Source: a virus. Taken from it: DNA of 58,149 bases. The stretch lies in the IMG/VR virus record IMGVR_UViG_3300034351_000038, positions 1-58,149 of that record; one strand, 5' to 3'. Shown here piece by piece: positions 14,865-23,012 of the stretch (the first letter of the stretch is position 1; the number at the start of each line of letters is the position of its first letter). Position numbers and translations under genes: made by a program. A model generated the notes under the pieces. The model searched no databases, was not told where the DNA came from, and saw only the letters and a program-made list of their open reading frames with translations.

Positions 14865-16052
14865 ATGGCTATTTCAACCACAAATTATGTTCAGTTCTCT
14901 TACATCAAAGAAACTGTCCCTGGGGAAACCCCTGCAACTCCGCAATTTCAGAAGATCCCTGTAAAAAGCGTTGGTCTTTCTGACAATATTACAACTTCCA
15001 CTTCTGAAGTGATTCGCGACGACCGTCAAACTGACGATCTCACTATCGTTGATGCTGAAGTATCTGGTGATTGCAATTATGAGCTTTCGTATAGTCCTTT
15101 CAAACCATTGATTGTGTCTCTCCTTCAGGGTGGCGCGCTTATCTCTGTCAGTGAGGCTGGCAGTGATGTGACGGTGGCTCAAACTGGCAGCACGTATACC
15201 AGTGCCGCTACGATCAATTTTGGTACTTCTGGCTTACTACCTGGCATGAAAGTGCGCGTTGCTGGCTTTACTGATCCGGCCAACAACGGCATCAAGACAG
15301 TTGTCACTGCTACTGCTGGCGTACTTACTGTTGAGGAAACTCTTGCCGATGAGGCAGCTGGAGACTCCGTAACGTTCGATGTGGAATGTGTTCGTAATGG
15401 TGCCGAGACCATGGATACCTACACCTTCAAGAAGAAGATCAATGCCCCTGGAGCAACCAACGCATTCTTCTATTATCGTGGGTGTGCAATCAACAAAATG
15501 TCGTTTGATTTTGCTACTGGTGCGATTCTTACTGGTGCAATGGGTCTTATTGGTCGGACTGCAGAGGCAAGGACTTCTGATCTTACTGGTGAGCAAACGC
15601 CACTTGAGGTTCCTTCCTACAGAATCATGAACTCTGTATCGTCAATCACATCGATAACTGCTACTGGCCTCCCAACCACAGCGGAGTTCTCTAACCTTAA
15701 TCTGACCATCGATAATCAGGCTAAGGCAGCTAAGGCTATTGGTACTCTTGGTGCTGCTGATATTGCCCCACTTAGTTTACAAGTTACTGGTGACATTGAA
15801 CTTTATTTCGAAGACCTTTCGCTTTATAATATCTATAAGGCGGCTACTGAATTTGCGCTCTCGTTTACTTTGGAAGACGCTACTGCCAGTCAAAACATCA
15901 TGGTTATTGATCTTCCAAAATGTAAGTTCAATGAGTTGAGTGAGCCGGTTGATGGCAAAGACGCTTTCTTGATGGAGAGTGGTTCTCTTACCGCACTTCG
16001 TGATGCCACCAACAACTATACTGTACAGTTTAGTTTCTTTGACGCCGTATAG
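14865..16052 (+). CDS. Major tail (tube) protein
   Basis: 395 residues, beta-rich. The N-terminus (YVQFSYIKETVPGETPATPQFQKIPVKSVGL) and the DDRQTDDLTIVDAEVSGDCNYELSY segment are typical of the siphovirus tube family with an Ig-like inserted domain (about residues 96-172, VTVAQTGSTYTSAATINFGTSG). It polymerises into the non-contractile tail tube. It has the same highly biased codon use as the capsid gene, agreeing with high expression. Followed by a 109-base gap before the chaperone. Confidence 0.9.
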   Translation: MAISTTNYVQFSYIKETVPGETPATPQFQKIPVKSVGLSDNITTSTSEVIRDDRQTDDLTIVDAEVSGDCNYELSYSPFKPLIVSLLQGGALISVSEAGSDVTVAQTGSTYTSAATINFGTSGLLPGMKVRVAGFTDPANNGIKTVVTATAGVLTVEETLADEAAGDSVTFDVECVRNGAETMDTYTFKKKINAPGATNAFFYYRGCAINKMSFDFATGAILTGAMGLIGRTAEARTSDLTGEQTPLEVPSYRIMNSVSSITSITATGLPTTAEFSNLNLTIDNQAKAAKAIGTLGAADIAPLSLQVTGDIELYFEDLSLYNIYKAATEFALSFTLEDATASQNIMVIDLPKCKFNELSEPVDGKDAFLMESGSLTALRDATNNYTVQFSFFDAV

Positions 16053-16161
16053 TTTTATAGAATTCTGGTCATTGTGGATACACCGTTTAATATGACACCA
16101 AGCCAGTGGTAACGGGCAGAGTCCACAACTAATTATAAAGTCATATATTGGAGAAACAAAA

Positions 16162-16545
16162 ATGAGTAAGATTTGTATTACACCTGTCAATGAAGTAGCA
16201 GCAGAAACTGGAGTTTGGGGAAAGTATCGTGGAGTAGATATGCTCATCGCCAGATCTGGAAATCAGAAATTTGAACAGCTTATGCGTGTGTTGACTAAGC
16301 CACACGAAAGGGCTATTGAGAGGGGTAACCTAGATAAAAAGACGAGTGCTGATATTTGGGCTGAAGTGACTGGCAAAACAATCCTGCTTGATTGGAAGAA
16401 TTTTCCAGGTGGTGTTGAGTATTCTAATGAAAATGCCAAGGCACTCATTTTGAACGATAGAGATGCAGCAGAATACATCAAGGAGTTTTCTGAGACTCTT
16501 GAAAACTACCTCTCACAAGAAATTGATGATACGGTGGAAAAGTAA
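16162..16545 (+). CDS. Tail assembly chaperone, upstream frame (G-like)
   Basis: 127 residues, acidic and helical, between the tube gene and the tape measure. In long-tailed phages this slot encodes the chaperone that coats the tape measure during assembly, made in a short form and a frameshifted long form. A 106-codon frame in the -1 register continues from its last codons to the tape measure gene without its own start. The leader ATTGGAGAAACAAAAATG is identical to that of the capsid gene. Confidence 0.88.
   Translation: MSKICITPVNEVAAETGVWGKYRGVDMLIARSGNQKFEQLMRVLTKPHERAIERGNLDKKTSADIWAEVTGKTILLDWKNFPGGVEYSNENAKALILNDRDAAEYIKEFSETLENYLSQEIDDTVEK
16534..16542 (+). other. Programmed -1 frameshift site
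   Basis: Zero frame reads GTG GAA AAG TAA. The -1 frame is blocked by stops up to 16532 and open from there, so slipping must happen in TAC GGT GGA AAA GTA. GGAAAAG lets Lys-tRNA re-pair perfectly (AAG to AAA) just before the stop. It differs from lambda's GGGAAAG by one base. Slippage yields a fusion of about 231 residues. No strong downstream stem is evident. Confidence 0.75.
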
Positions 16546-16856
16546 CAAAACTCTTTAGTTGGTTTTTAGAATATGGCAAAAATATAGAGTTTTTCAAAAA
16601 ATTAGAAAAAGAAGGAAAACCTAGCCCACTAGACGATATACCAAAAGGAGATACAGTAACAGAATGGTATATCGAAATGTTCTACAGACTAAAACACCCA
16701 TGGGACACGGATGTCTCAATCCAAAATCAATTGTTTGTAATTAAAGAGTTTGTATTGATTGGTTCTGCTGACGAATTTCTACAAGTGATGAGATCACTTA
16801 ACAAGACTTACAGGGAGTATCACGAAAGGCACAAAAACAAAGGGCAAAAGCAATGA
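16536..16856 (+). CDS. Tail assembly chaperone, downstream frame (T-like), expressed by frameshift
   Basis: Open frame of 106 codons in the -1 register (GKVTKLFSWFLEYGKNIEF ... YREYHERHKNKGQKQ) with no start codon or ribosome site near its 5' end. It ends in an ATGA overlap with the tape measure gene. It encodes a helical, charged domain with EWYIEMFYRLKHPWD. By analogy with lambda GT, the fused product recruits tube subunits to the tape measure. Confidence 0.8.
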   Translation, partial: GKVTKLFSWFLEYGKNIEFFKKLEKEGKPSPLDDIPKGDTVTEWYIEMFYRLKHPWDTDVSIQNQLFVIKEFVLIGSADEFLQVMRSLNKTYREYHERHKNKGQKQ

Positions 16857-19800
16857 GTGAAAACTTTGGTGCTATCGTCAGTATTGATTTTGGTAATAGC
16901 AAGAAAAATACCGACAATTTGGTTGCAGCGCTACATAGCGCTGCGACCGCTATTTTTCAAATAGACAACGCAATAAAGGGGTTTACATCAACCTCTAAAA
17001 CACTGTCGTCTTCAATAAAAGACGTCAATAAGGAATTCAAGGGTATCTTAAGCGTCAATGGGAAATACCTTAGAACATTAGAGAAAAACAATATATTGAA
17101 CAACAAAGTGATCGCGGACAACAATAGTCTCGCGGGCACACTTAGGTCTGTAAATACAGAACTAAATTCTGTAAGTAAAAAGACAGCATCATATGATTCT
17201 AGTAACAGCAAAGTATCAAAGACTATCAGAACTGTTAATGCAGAGAACGAAAAATTGGCCATTAATATGGCTGGCAATGTTGTTGGTGCCTACATAAAGG
17301 CAAACACAGCAGCAAAAAATTATGGCATAAGTTCAAGTAAAATCTCAAGAACGATAAGGGAAGTATCATCTGATAATGCAAAACTTGGTTTAAATATCGC
17401 TGGTAATGTTGTTGGTGCATATACGAAGGCATCAGCAGCAGCAATATCATATGGCACAGCCAATAGTAGAATAGGAAAAACTATCCGCGCTGTTGCTAAA
17501 GAATCCAGGAAGTTAGGTATAACAGTTGCTGGTGATGTCGTTGGCTCATTTAAAAAGGCTGCTGTTGAAGCATATAATAAAAATCGTTCCCTTGAACAAC
17601 TCATAAAAGGATTCAAAAGATTAAATGTAAACATATTAACAAATGTTGCAGCGTTTAATAAATTAAAGAAAGCTGGAAGGATTGAGGGAATGTTTAGGTC
17701 TGCCAAATCATCAATGGGTGACTTTTTTGGAGGCTTAAAGGTTGGCCACGCACTTCTTAGAAGTGTTGCTTTTGGCATCATTGAATTGGGTAGGAGATTT
17801 TTGGCTTGGTCGTTTAATGTGCATAAGATCGCTTCTGATTTTCTAGGATTCAGAAATGCGATACAGGTTGCTACTGGCTCGTTAGAAGGGGCAAACAGTC
17901 AAATGCAATACGCAATAGGTGTTGCAAGAAAATACAAGGTAGATGTAGCAGAGACCACAAGGGCCTATTCAAAGTTTGTTAACGCCGTAACCCTTGCCAA
18001 TATACCATTGAGAGAGGCTAACAAAGAGTTTGCAATACTAGCGCAAGTAGGGCGTGTACTTAATATCTCTACAACCAACATGCGCGGACTATTCCTTGCC
18101 ATTGAACAAATGGCATCGAAGGGTTTTGTTTCACTTGAAGAATTAAGGAGACAGCTTGGTGAGCATTTGCCAGGCGCTGTTTCTATTGCTGCTAAGGCGT
18201 GGGGTAAATATATAAAGAGAACAATCAGTGTTGGCGAGTTCATGAAGATGGTTGAGAATCGCGCTGTTGAAACGACAAAGTTTTTGAAGCCGTTTACCCA
18301 AGAACTCGACAAGATGACAAAACCTCTTCTTGAACAATCTCTGAAGAAATCGTCTGCTGCTTTTGTTGATCTTAACAGCAGTGTTGAATTGCTTGGTGCA
18401 AACATAGGAACTACTTTACAACCAGCATTTACGGCGTTGGCAAATGGTCTCAATTACGTCGTTAAAACGTTTGGTCGCCTTTGGCCAGAGGCAGATCATT
18501 TGAAGGAGGCCTTAGAAGAGCAAATTGAATTGTTTGAATTAGCTGACAATAATACTGGTAAATATTCAGGCGCTATAGAGGAGTTGAAAAAGAAATTATC
18601 TAATTTAAACGAAACAATGGGTGATGTTTCAAAACAAACAGAAAGTTTTGGAGAGAAGATACTAGGTCTATCTATTTCGTTTCTTAGTTTATCGGCAGCA
18701 ACCGGAGGCGGTGGTTTTTCAACTTCTCTTGGCCATATGATAGGTTCTATGATAGGAGTAGAAGATTCATTAGGTTCTGCAACCAAAAAAGCAAAGTCAT
18801 TAGAAGAACAATTGAAATACACCGGCGTAAGTGCATCTGCAACAGCAGAACAAATAGAAGAATATGCATCAGCAATTGATAGTATAAGAAATCTTAATCC
18901 AGTAACTCAGTCTTTTGAAGTGTTGAAATTACAAGAAACAGGTGTTAAGGATGCAATTACTGATCTTGAAAAGACAAAAGCTAAATTCATAGAATTAAAG
19001 AATCAAGCAGAGATAACCTATGAAGAAGGTGGAGCTACAGCTTTAAAATATGCTGCTGCTATTAATTCTATCAACATCCAAATTGACAACCAAACACGGA
19101 AACTAAAGGGGCTTGGTGAACAACAAGATTGGATAAAGAATACATATAGTGGCATTGGTATGTCAAAAGAAGATTTAGACGAAGTAAATTTAATGTCTGA
19201 GAAGTTTGCTGAGATCAATGAAAGGATAGGGTTATTTGGAGAGACATCAACCGTAGCAGCAGTTAAATTTTGGGCATTTAAAAAAGGCCTTAAGATTAGT
19301 GATGGTGAATCTAAGGGGTTTTATAATGCATTGATTAATCGTGCAGCGATGTTCGATGACATAAAACTTGCTGACAAGATAAATAAAAAGATAGACGAGT
19401 TAAAAACAAAACTAAGACAAGGCGGAAACGAAACACAGTATGCTGCTGCAAAAGCTCTAATCTTAGCTGAGAATATTGACAAGAGTAAGCCAAGGGCAAA
19501 TGCATTGGTGAAAGAGTTATTGTCTGTCTCTAAAGCATTGGATAACGAAAAACTTATACAAGAAATGGATGACAGAATGAAGGAGTTTGCAGAAAGCTCA
19601 AAGAATGTTGGTTGGCACATACAAGAAGCAGCAGCTAACGCACTTCTCCTTGCTAACAACATCAAGCTTGGAGAAGATAGAGTTGGTAAAAAAGCTAATT
19701 TGTTTATTGAAGCTGCAAAGGCTAAAGATGAAGAGGAAGCAATAAAGAGGTTGACTGATAAGTTAGAAAGTCTTAATAACAAAACTAGCGAGTATGTAAA

Positions 19801-20782
19801 CAATGCAATAGAAGCAGAGACGAAAACCTGGCTTTTGAAAAATGGTTTTGAAGTTGGTGCAGATGCAGTTGGTAAGATTGCTGAAAAGATAATTAATGTT
19901 ACAAAAGAATTAGACAAGAACGCAATGATGGACGATTTTTCTAAATCTATCAACGGACTCAACGCTAATTTCGGTAGCCTAAGCGAAGAGCAAAACTTTG
20001 CTGCAGCAAAATCTCTTTTATTGGCGCACAACATTGACTTGAGTGATGATGCAGTAAGAGGGATGTCTGGCTCTCTGTCTGGTTTAAATTTAGATCTGGC
20101 TAATTTCTACAGAGGTGCAAATGAGGCTGCAGTCAGGGCTGAGATACTGAGAAGGGGTATAGATCTGAATTCAGAAGGTGCCGGTAAGATGGCAGCAGAA
20201 TATTTAAAGCTTGCCAAGGTTATTGATGACAGACAGACGTTCTTGAGCGCTGCAGAAAGGACGGCTAGATCGATAGAGGGAGCCTTCGCAGATTACTTAT
20301 TTGATCCGTTTGACAAGGGTGTAAAGGGAATGGTCCAGGCTATGAGCGATGCCATGAGAAGGATGGCAGCTGAAATGCTTGCTCACCAAGTTATGAAGAC
20401 GGTGACTAGCTTCATATCTGGTACCAGTTCAGGAGGGTCCGCTGGTGGTGGTGGCGATGCATCTAGTTTATTTGCGGCCATAGCATCTGCTTTTGTATCT
20501 GGTGGTACACCAACCCCAATGGCAACTGGTGGTCCAGTTAGCGCTGGAACCCCATACTGGGTTGGTGAGACAGGTACAAAAGAACTATTTGTTCCAAACC
20601 AAAATGGCGAGATCATAACGAAGAGAAATGTTGAGAAACAAGAAGGTAGAGATTCCAGCGACACATATGTGATTAATATGAACATAACAGGCGTCACAAA
20701 CCCACGCGAGTTCTTGGCTAGTGAAGCACAGTTGACCGGTAGGTTGGTTGAAGCCATAAAGGCGAGAACGAGGAGAAAATAA
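16853..20782 (+). CDS. Tape measure protein
   Basis: 1309 residues, one of the longest genes here. It sets tail length and leaves the tail during DNA injection. The standard tape-measure signature is present (LRRQLGEHLPGAVSIAAKAWG, near residue 430), preceded by a hydrophobic stretch HALLRSVAFGIIELGRRFLAWSF. Residues 119-247 are three tandem 43-residue repeats. The C-terminal third (about 780-1140) has six looser 55-65-residue helical repeats with A..A..LLLAxNI-L. The end is Gly/Ser-rich (SGTSSGGSAGGGG) with GETGTKELFVPN, common at tape-measure C-termini. Length times 1.5 Angstrom per residue suggests a tail near 200 nm (inference). Confidence 0.95.
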   Translation: MSENFGAIVSIDFGNSKKNTDNLVAALHSAATAIFQIDNAIKGFTSTSKTLSSSIKDVNKEFKGILSVNGKYLRTLEKNNILNNKVIADNNSLAGTLRSVNTELNSVSKKTASYDSSNSKVSKTIRTVNAENEKLAINMAGNVVGAYIKANTAAKNYGISSSKISRTIREVSSDNAKLGLNIAGNVVGAYTKASAAAISYGTANSRIGKTIRAVAKESRKLGITVAGDVVGSFKKAAVEAYNKNRSLEQLIKGFKRLNVNILTNVAAFNKLKKAGRIEGMFRSAKSSMGDFFGGLKVGHALLRSVAFGIIELGRRFLAWSFNVHKIASDFLGFRNAIQVATGSLEGANSQMQYAIGVARKYKVDVAETTRAYSKFVNAVTLANIPLREANKEFAILAQVGRVLNISTTNMRGLFLAIEQMASKGFVSLEELRRQLGEHLPGAVSIAAKAWGKYIKRTISVGEFMKMVENRAVETTKFLKPFTQELDKMTKPLLEQSLKKSSAAFVDLNSSVELLGANIGTTLQPAFTALANGLNYVVKTFGRLWPEADHLKEALEEQIELFELADNNTGKYSGAIEELKKKLSNLNETMGDVSKQTESFGEKILGLSISFLSLSAATGGGGFSTSLGHMIGSMIGVEDSLGSATKKAKSLEEQLKYTGVSASATAEQIEEYASAIDSIRNLNPVTQSFEVLKLQETGVKDAITDLEKTKAKFIELKNQAEITYEEGGATALKYAAAINSINIQIDNQTRKLKGLGEQQDWIKNTYSGIGMSKEDLDEVNLMSEKFAEINERIGLFGETSTVAAVKFWAFKKGLKISDGESKGFYNALINRAAMFDDIKLADKINKKIDELKTKLRQGGNETQYAAAKALILAENIDKSKPRANALVKELLSVSKALDNEKLIQEMDDRMKEFAESSKNVGWHIQEAAANALLLANNIKLGEDRVGKKANLFIEAAKAKDEEEAIKRLTDKLESLNNKTSEYVNNAIEAETKTWLLKNGFEVGADAVGKIAEKIINVTKELDKNAMMDDFSKSINGLNANFGSLSEEQNFAAAKSLLLAHNIDLSDDAVRGMSGSLSGLNLDLANFYRGANEAAVRAEILRRGIDLNSEGAGKMAAEYLKLAKVIDDRQTFLSAAERTARSIEGAFADYLFDPFDKGVKGMVQAMSDAMRRMAAEMLAHQVMKTVTSFISGTSSGGSAGGGGDASSLFAAIASAFVSGGTPTPMATGGPVSAGTPYWVGETGTKELFVPNQNGEIITKRNVEKQEGRDSSDTYVINMNITGVTNPREFLASEAQLTGRLVEAIKARTRRK
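17207..17593 (+). repeat. Three tandem 129-bp coding repeats in the tape measure gene
   Basis: Units start at 17207, 17336 and 17465, each 43 codons: S-K-[VI]-[SG]-[KR]-T-I-R ... N-[VMI]-AG-[ND]-VVG-[AS]-[YF] ... AA.. . They are clear at protein level and only partly conserved in DNA. They may have arisen by unequal recombination that lengthened the tail. Confidence 0.9.
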
Positions 20783-20783
20783 A

Positions 20784-21419
20784 ATGGCGTTTTTAACAGA
20801 GCGTTTCCCAGTCAACATCTCTTATGGCAGTTCTGGTGGGCCAGGCTACAAAACAAAGATTGTTGAAAGCCCTAGTGGATTCGAGTACAGAAACCAGAAC
20901 TGGAGCAAGGCGAGGCATAAATACAACGCAGCAACAGGCATCCAAAAAGCGGACGATCTTGATGCCCTTGTTGCGTTCTTCCATCTTGCTGCTGGGAGGG
21001 CTAACTCGTTTGGTTTCAAGGATTGGGCAGATTACAAAACTTGTGCCACAAGTCAACAGGTTCAGAACGACGATCAGGTTCTTGTGGCTTCTGCTACGGG
21101 TGGCGAACAACAGATACAGCTATTCAAAACATACACTGTGGGGGCAATATCTTCAAACAGGGATATTATCTTGCCCGTAAACGGAACTGTTTTAATAGCC
21201 CTAAATACGGTACAATTGACTGAAACAACAGATTATTCTATCAATTACACCACGGGTTTGTTGTCACTTGTAGTTCCATTAGGAGTGGGCGATCTGCTCA
21301 CTGCTGGTTTTGAATTTGATGTGCTGTGTAGATTTGGAGTAGATGAGCTGTCGCTCTCATTTGATGCCTACAGGGTTAATTCAACTACCGTGCCAATCTT
21401 GGAGGTTCGCGAACAATGA
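20784..21419 (+). CDS. Distal tail protein, DUF2460 family
   Basis: 211 residues. The opening FLTERFPVNISYGSSGGPGYKTKIVESPSGFEYRNQNWSKARHKYN and the HLAAGRANSFGFKDWADY phrase are the signature of the DUF2460 (TIGR02217-like) family, the distal tail protein of gene transfer agents and related siphophages. It links tape measure to hub. Starts two bases after the tape-measure stop and overlaps the next gene by 4 bases. Confidence 0.9.
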   Translation: MAFLTERFPVNISYGSSGGPGYKTKIVESPSGFEYRNQNWSKARHKYNAATGIQKADDLDALVAFFHLAAGRANSFGFKDWADYKTCATSQQVQNDDQVLVASATGGEQQIQLFKTYTVGAISSNRDIILPVNGTVLIALNTVQLTETTDYSINYTTGLLSLVVPLGVGDLLTAGFEFDVLCRFGVDELSLSFDAYRVNSTTVPILEVREQ

Positions 21420-22189
21420 GTACAGACGCCACATGCTGGAAAATAACCAGAGCAGATTCTACTGTTTTGGGTTTTACAGATCATGATCAGGATTTACTTA
21501 TTGACAGTGTTAATTATTTGGCTTCCGTTGGATATTCTCCTTCGGCTATTGAGCATGACAATATTGGTTCGAGTCATAGTATGGAGGTTTCAGGGGTCGT
21601 TAATTTTTCAGGGATATCAGAAGACGACCTAAGAGCAGGGCTTTTTGATTACGCCACCATTGAGTGTTTCAAGGTAAATTGGTCAACATTGCTTGACAAG
21701 GTGGTATTGGTTAAGGGGTGGCTTGGTCAGGTATCGATAGGTGACGGTGTGTTTAACGCAGATCTGAAGGGTCTGTCACACAAACTCCACAACAACATTG
21801 GTGAGCAATATATGCCAACGTGTGCTGCTCAGCTTGGAGATACTAGGTGTGGCCTAACGATCACACCAGTTAACTTCACCGTCACCGCCAGCGGGACACA
21901 GAGGACTTTCACGGCATCTGGCCTTACACAGCCAGATGACTTTTTTAAGGGTGGTATTGTAACCTTCACTAGTGGAGCCAATGACACATATTCTATGGAT
22001 GTCAAGGAGTTTTCTGCTGGAGTGGTTGAACTCTATGAGCCCCTTCCTAATCAGATTCTTATTGGCGTTACCGGCACCATAACACAGGGATGTGACGGTA
22101 CCATCGGAACATGTGAAACAGTATTTGATAATGTTGTGAATTTTAGAGGATTCCCACATTTACCAGGTATAGGAGAGTTAGTGAGATGA
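21416..22189 (+). CDS. Tail tip protein, DUF2163 / BR0599-like
   Basis: 257 residues. Recognisable by ATCWKITRADSTVLGFTDHDQDL at the start, CAAQLGDTRCGL in the middle and the C-terminal CDGTIGTCETVFDNVVNFRGFPHLPG, the cysteine-bearing end typical of this family (GTA gp13-like). It forms part of the tail hub. 4-base overlaps with both neighbours indicate a tightly coupled tail-tip operon. Confidence 0.9.
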   Translation: MSTDATCWKITRADSTVLGFTDHDQDLLIDSVNYLASVGYSPSAIEHDNIGSSHSMEVSGVVNFSGISEDDLRAGLFDYATIECFKVNWSTLLDKVVLVKGWLGQVSIGDGVFNADLKGLSHKLHNNIGEQYMPTCAAQLGDTRCGLTITPVNFTVTASGTQRTFTASGLTQPDDFFKGGIVTFTSGANDTYSMDVKEFSAGVVELYEPLPNQILIGVTGTITQGCDGTIGTCETVFDNVVNFRGFPHLPGIGELVR

Positions 22190-22599
22190 TCACCGCACAA
22201 GAATTCATTGATGAGGCAGAAACCTGGATAGGAACAAAATTCATGCATCAAGGAAGAGTAAAGGGGGTCGGTGTTGATTGTTATGGTCTAGTTATTGAGG
22301 TAGCAAGACATTTTAACCTGACAACCTTCAAATCTGGCGCTTATGGAAGACAACCAAAAGCAGATGTGATGTGGGCTGCCCTAAGAACACACATGGTTGA
22401 AGTAGACAAAGAAAATCTTATACCAGGAACAGTTTTATTTATGGCCTTTGAGAGAGATCCACAGCATCTGGCTATTTTTGATGGCAAGAACATAATTCAT
22501 GCTTACGCATTTGCGAGAAAGGTCGTTAAACACAGATTCGACTCACAATGGAAGGCAAGGGTTCGTGGAGCATTCCAATTTAAAGGAGTGCAGTACTAA
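22186..22599 (+). CDS. NlpC/P60-type tail peptidase, copy 1
   Basis: 137 residues. NlpC/P60 (CHAP-like) peptidoglycan hydrolases at the tail tip open the wall locally during DNA entry. The catalytic Cys is Cys32 in GVDCYGLVIEVA, the His is His94 in PQHLAIFDG, and a third polar residue is likely His105 in NIIHA. The gene directly after it is a full-length paralogue with all three residues kept. Overlaps the previous gene by 4 bases and the next by one (TAATG). Confidence 0.92.
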   Translation: MITAQEFIDEAETWIGTKFMHQGRVKGVGVDCYGLVIEVARHFNLTTFKSGAYGRQPKADVMWAALRTHMVEVDKENLIPGTVLFMAFERDPQHLAIFDGKNIIHAYAFARKVVKHRFDSQWKARVRGAFQFKGVQY

Positions 22600-23012
22600 T
22601 GATCACTGCACAAGAAATTATCAAAGAAGCAGAGACTTGGTTAGGCACAAAATACATGCGTAAGGGAAGAATAAAGGGAGTTGGTGTTGATTGTTGTGGT
22701 CTCATTATTGAAGTAGCAAGATATTTAAATATTACAAAATCTATTTATGTCGATTATAAAAGACGATCAGATCCAGATATGATATGGGATACACTAAGAA
22801 AACATATGGTTGAAGTAGACAAAGAAAAACTTATGCCTGGAACAGTTTTACTTATGGAGTTTTGTGGAATCCAACACCACTTGGCTATTTTTGATGGCGA
22901 GAATATAATTCATGCCTCAATCACTAGAAAAAAGGTAACCAAACATAAATTCGACTCAGAATGGAAGGCAAGTGTCTGTGGGGCGTTTCAGTTTAGAGGA
23001 GTACAGTACTAA
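22599..23012 (+). CDS. NlpC/P60-type tail peptidase, copy 2
   Basis: Same length (137 residues) and same plan as the gene before it: MITAQE start, Cys32 in GVDCCGLIIEVA, His94 in QHHLAIFDG and the same end QF.GVQY. Differences concentrate in residues 45-65 and 88-92 (substrate-side loops in this fold) and 107-112. Both copies look functional, so this is a tandem duplication with possible specialisation rather than decay. One-base overlaps on both sides keep it in the operon. Confidence 0.92.
   Translation: MITAQEIIKEAETWLGTKYMRKGRIKGVGVDCCGLIIEVARYLNITKSIYVDYKRRSDPDMIWDTLRKHMVEVDKEKLMPGTVLLMEFCGIQHHLAIFDGENIIHASITRKKVTKHKFDSEWKASVCGAFQFRGVQY

Noticed and set aside
16053-16161. Possible terminator between tail tube and chaperone genes.
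   Set aside because: Only weak pairings and no T-tract. It is better seen as an untranslated leader.
19321-20034. A 237-codon leftward frame inside the tape measure gene.
   Set aside because: Low-complexity Ser/Ala/Leu/Phe composition mirrors the Ala/Lys/Glu-rich tape measure. No start signal or similarity.
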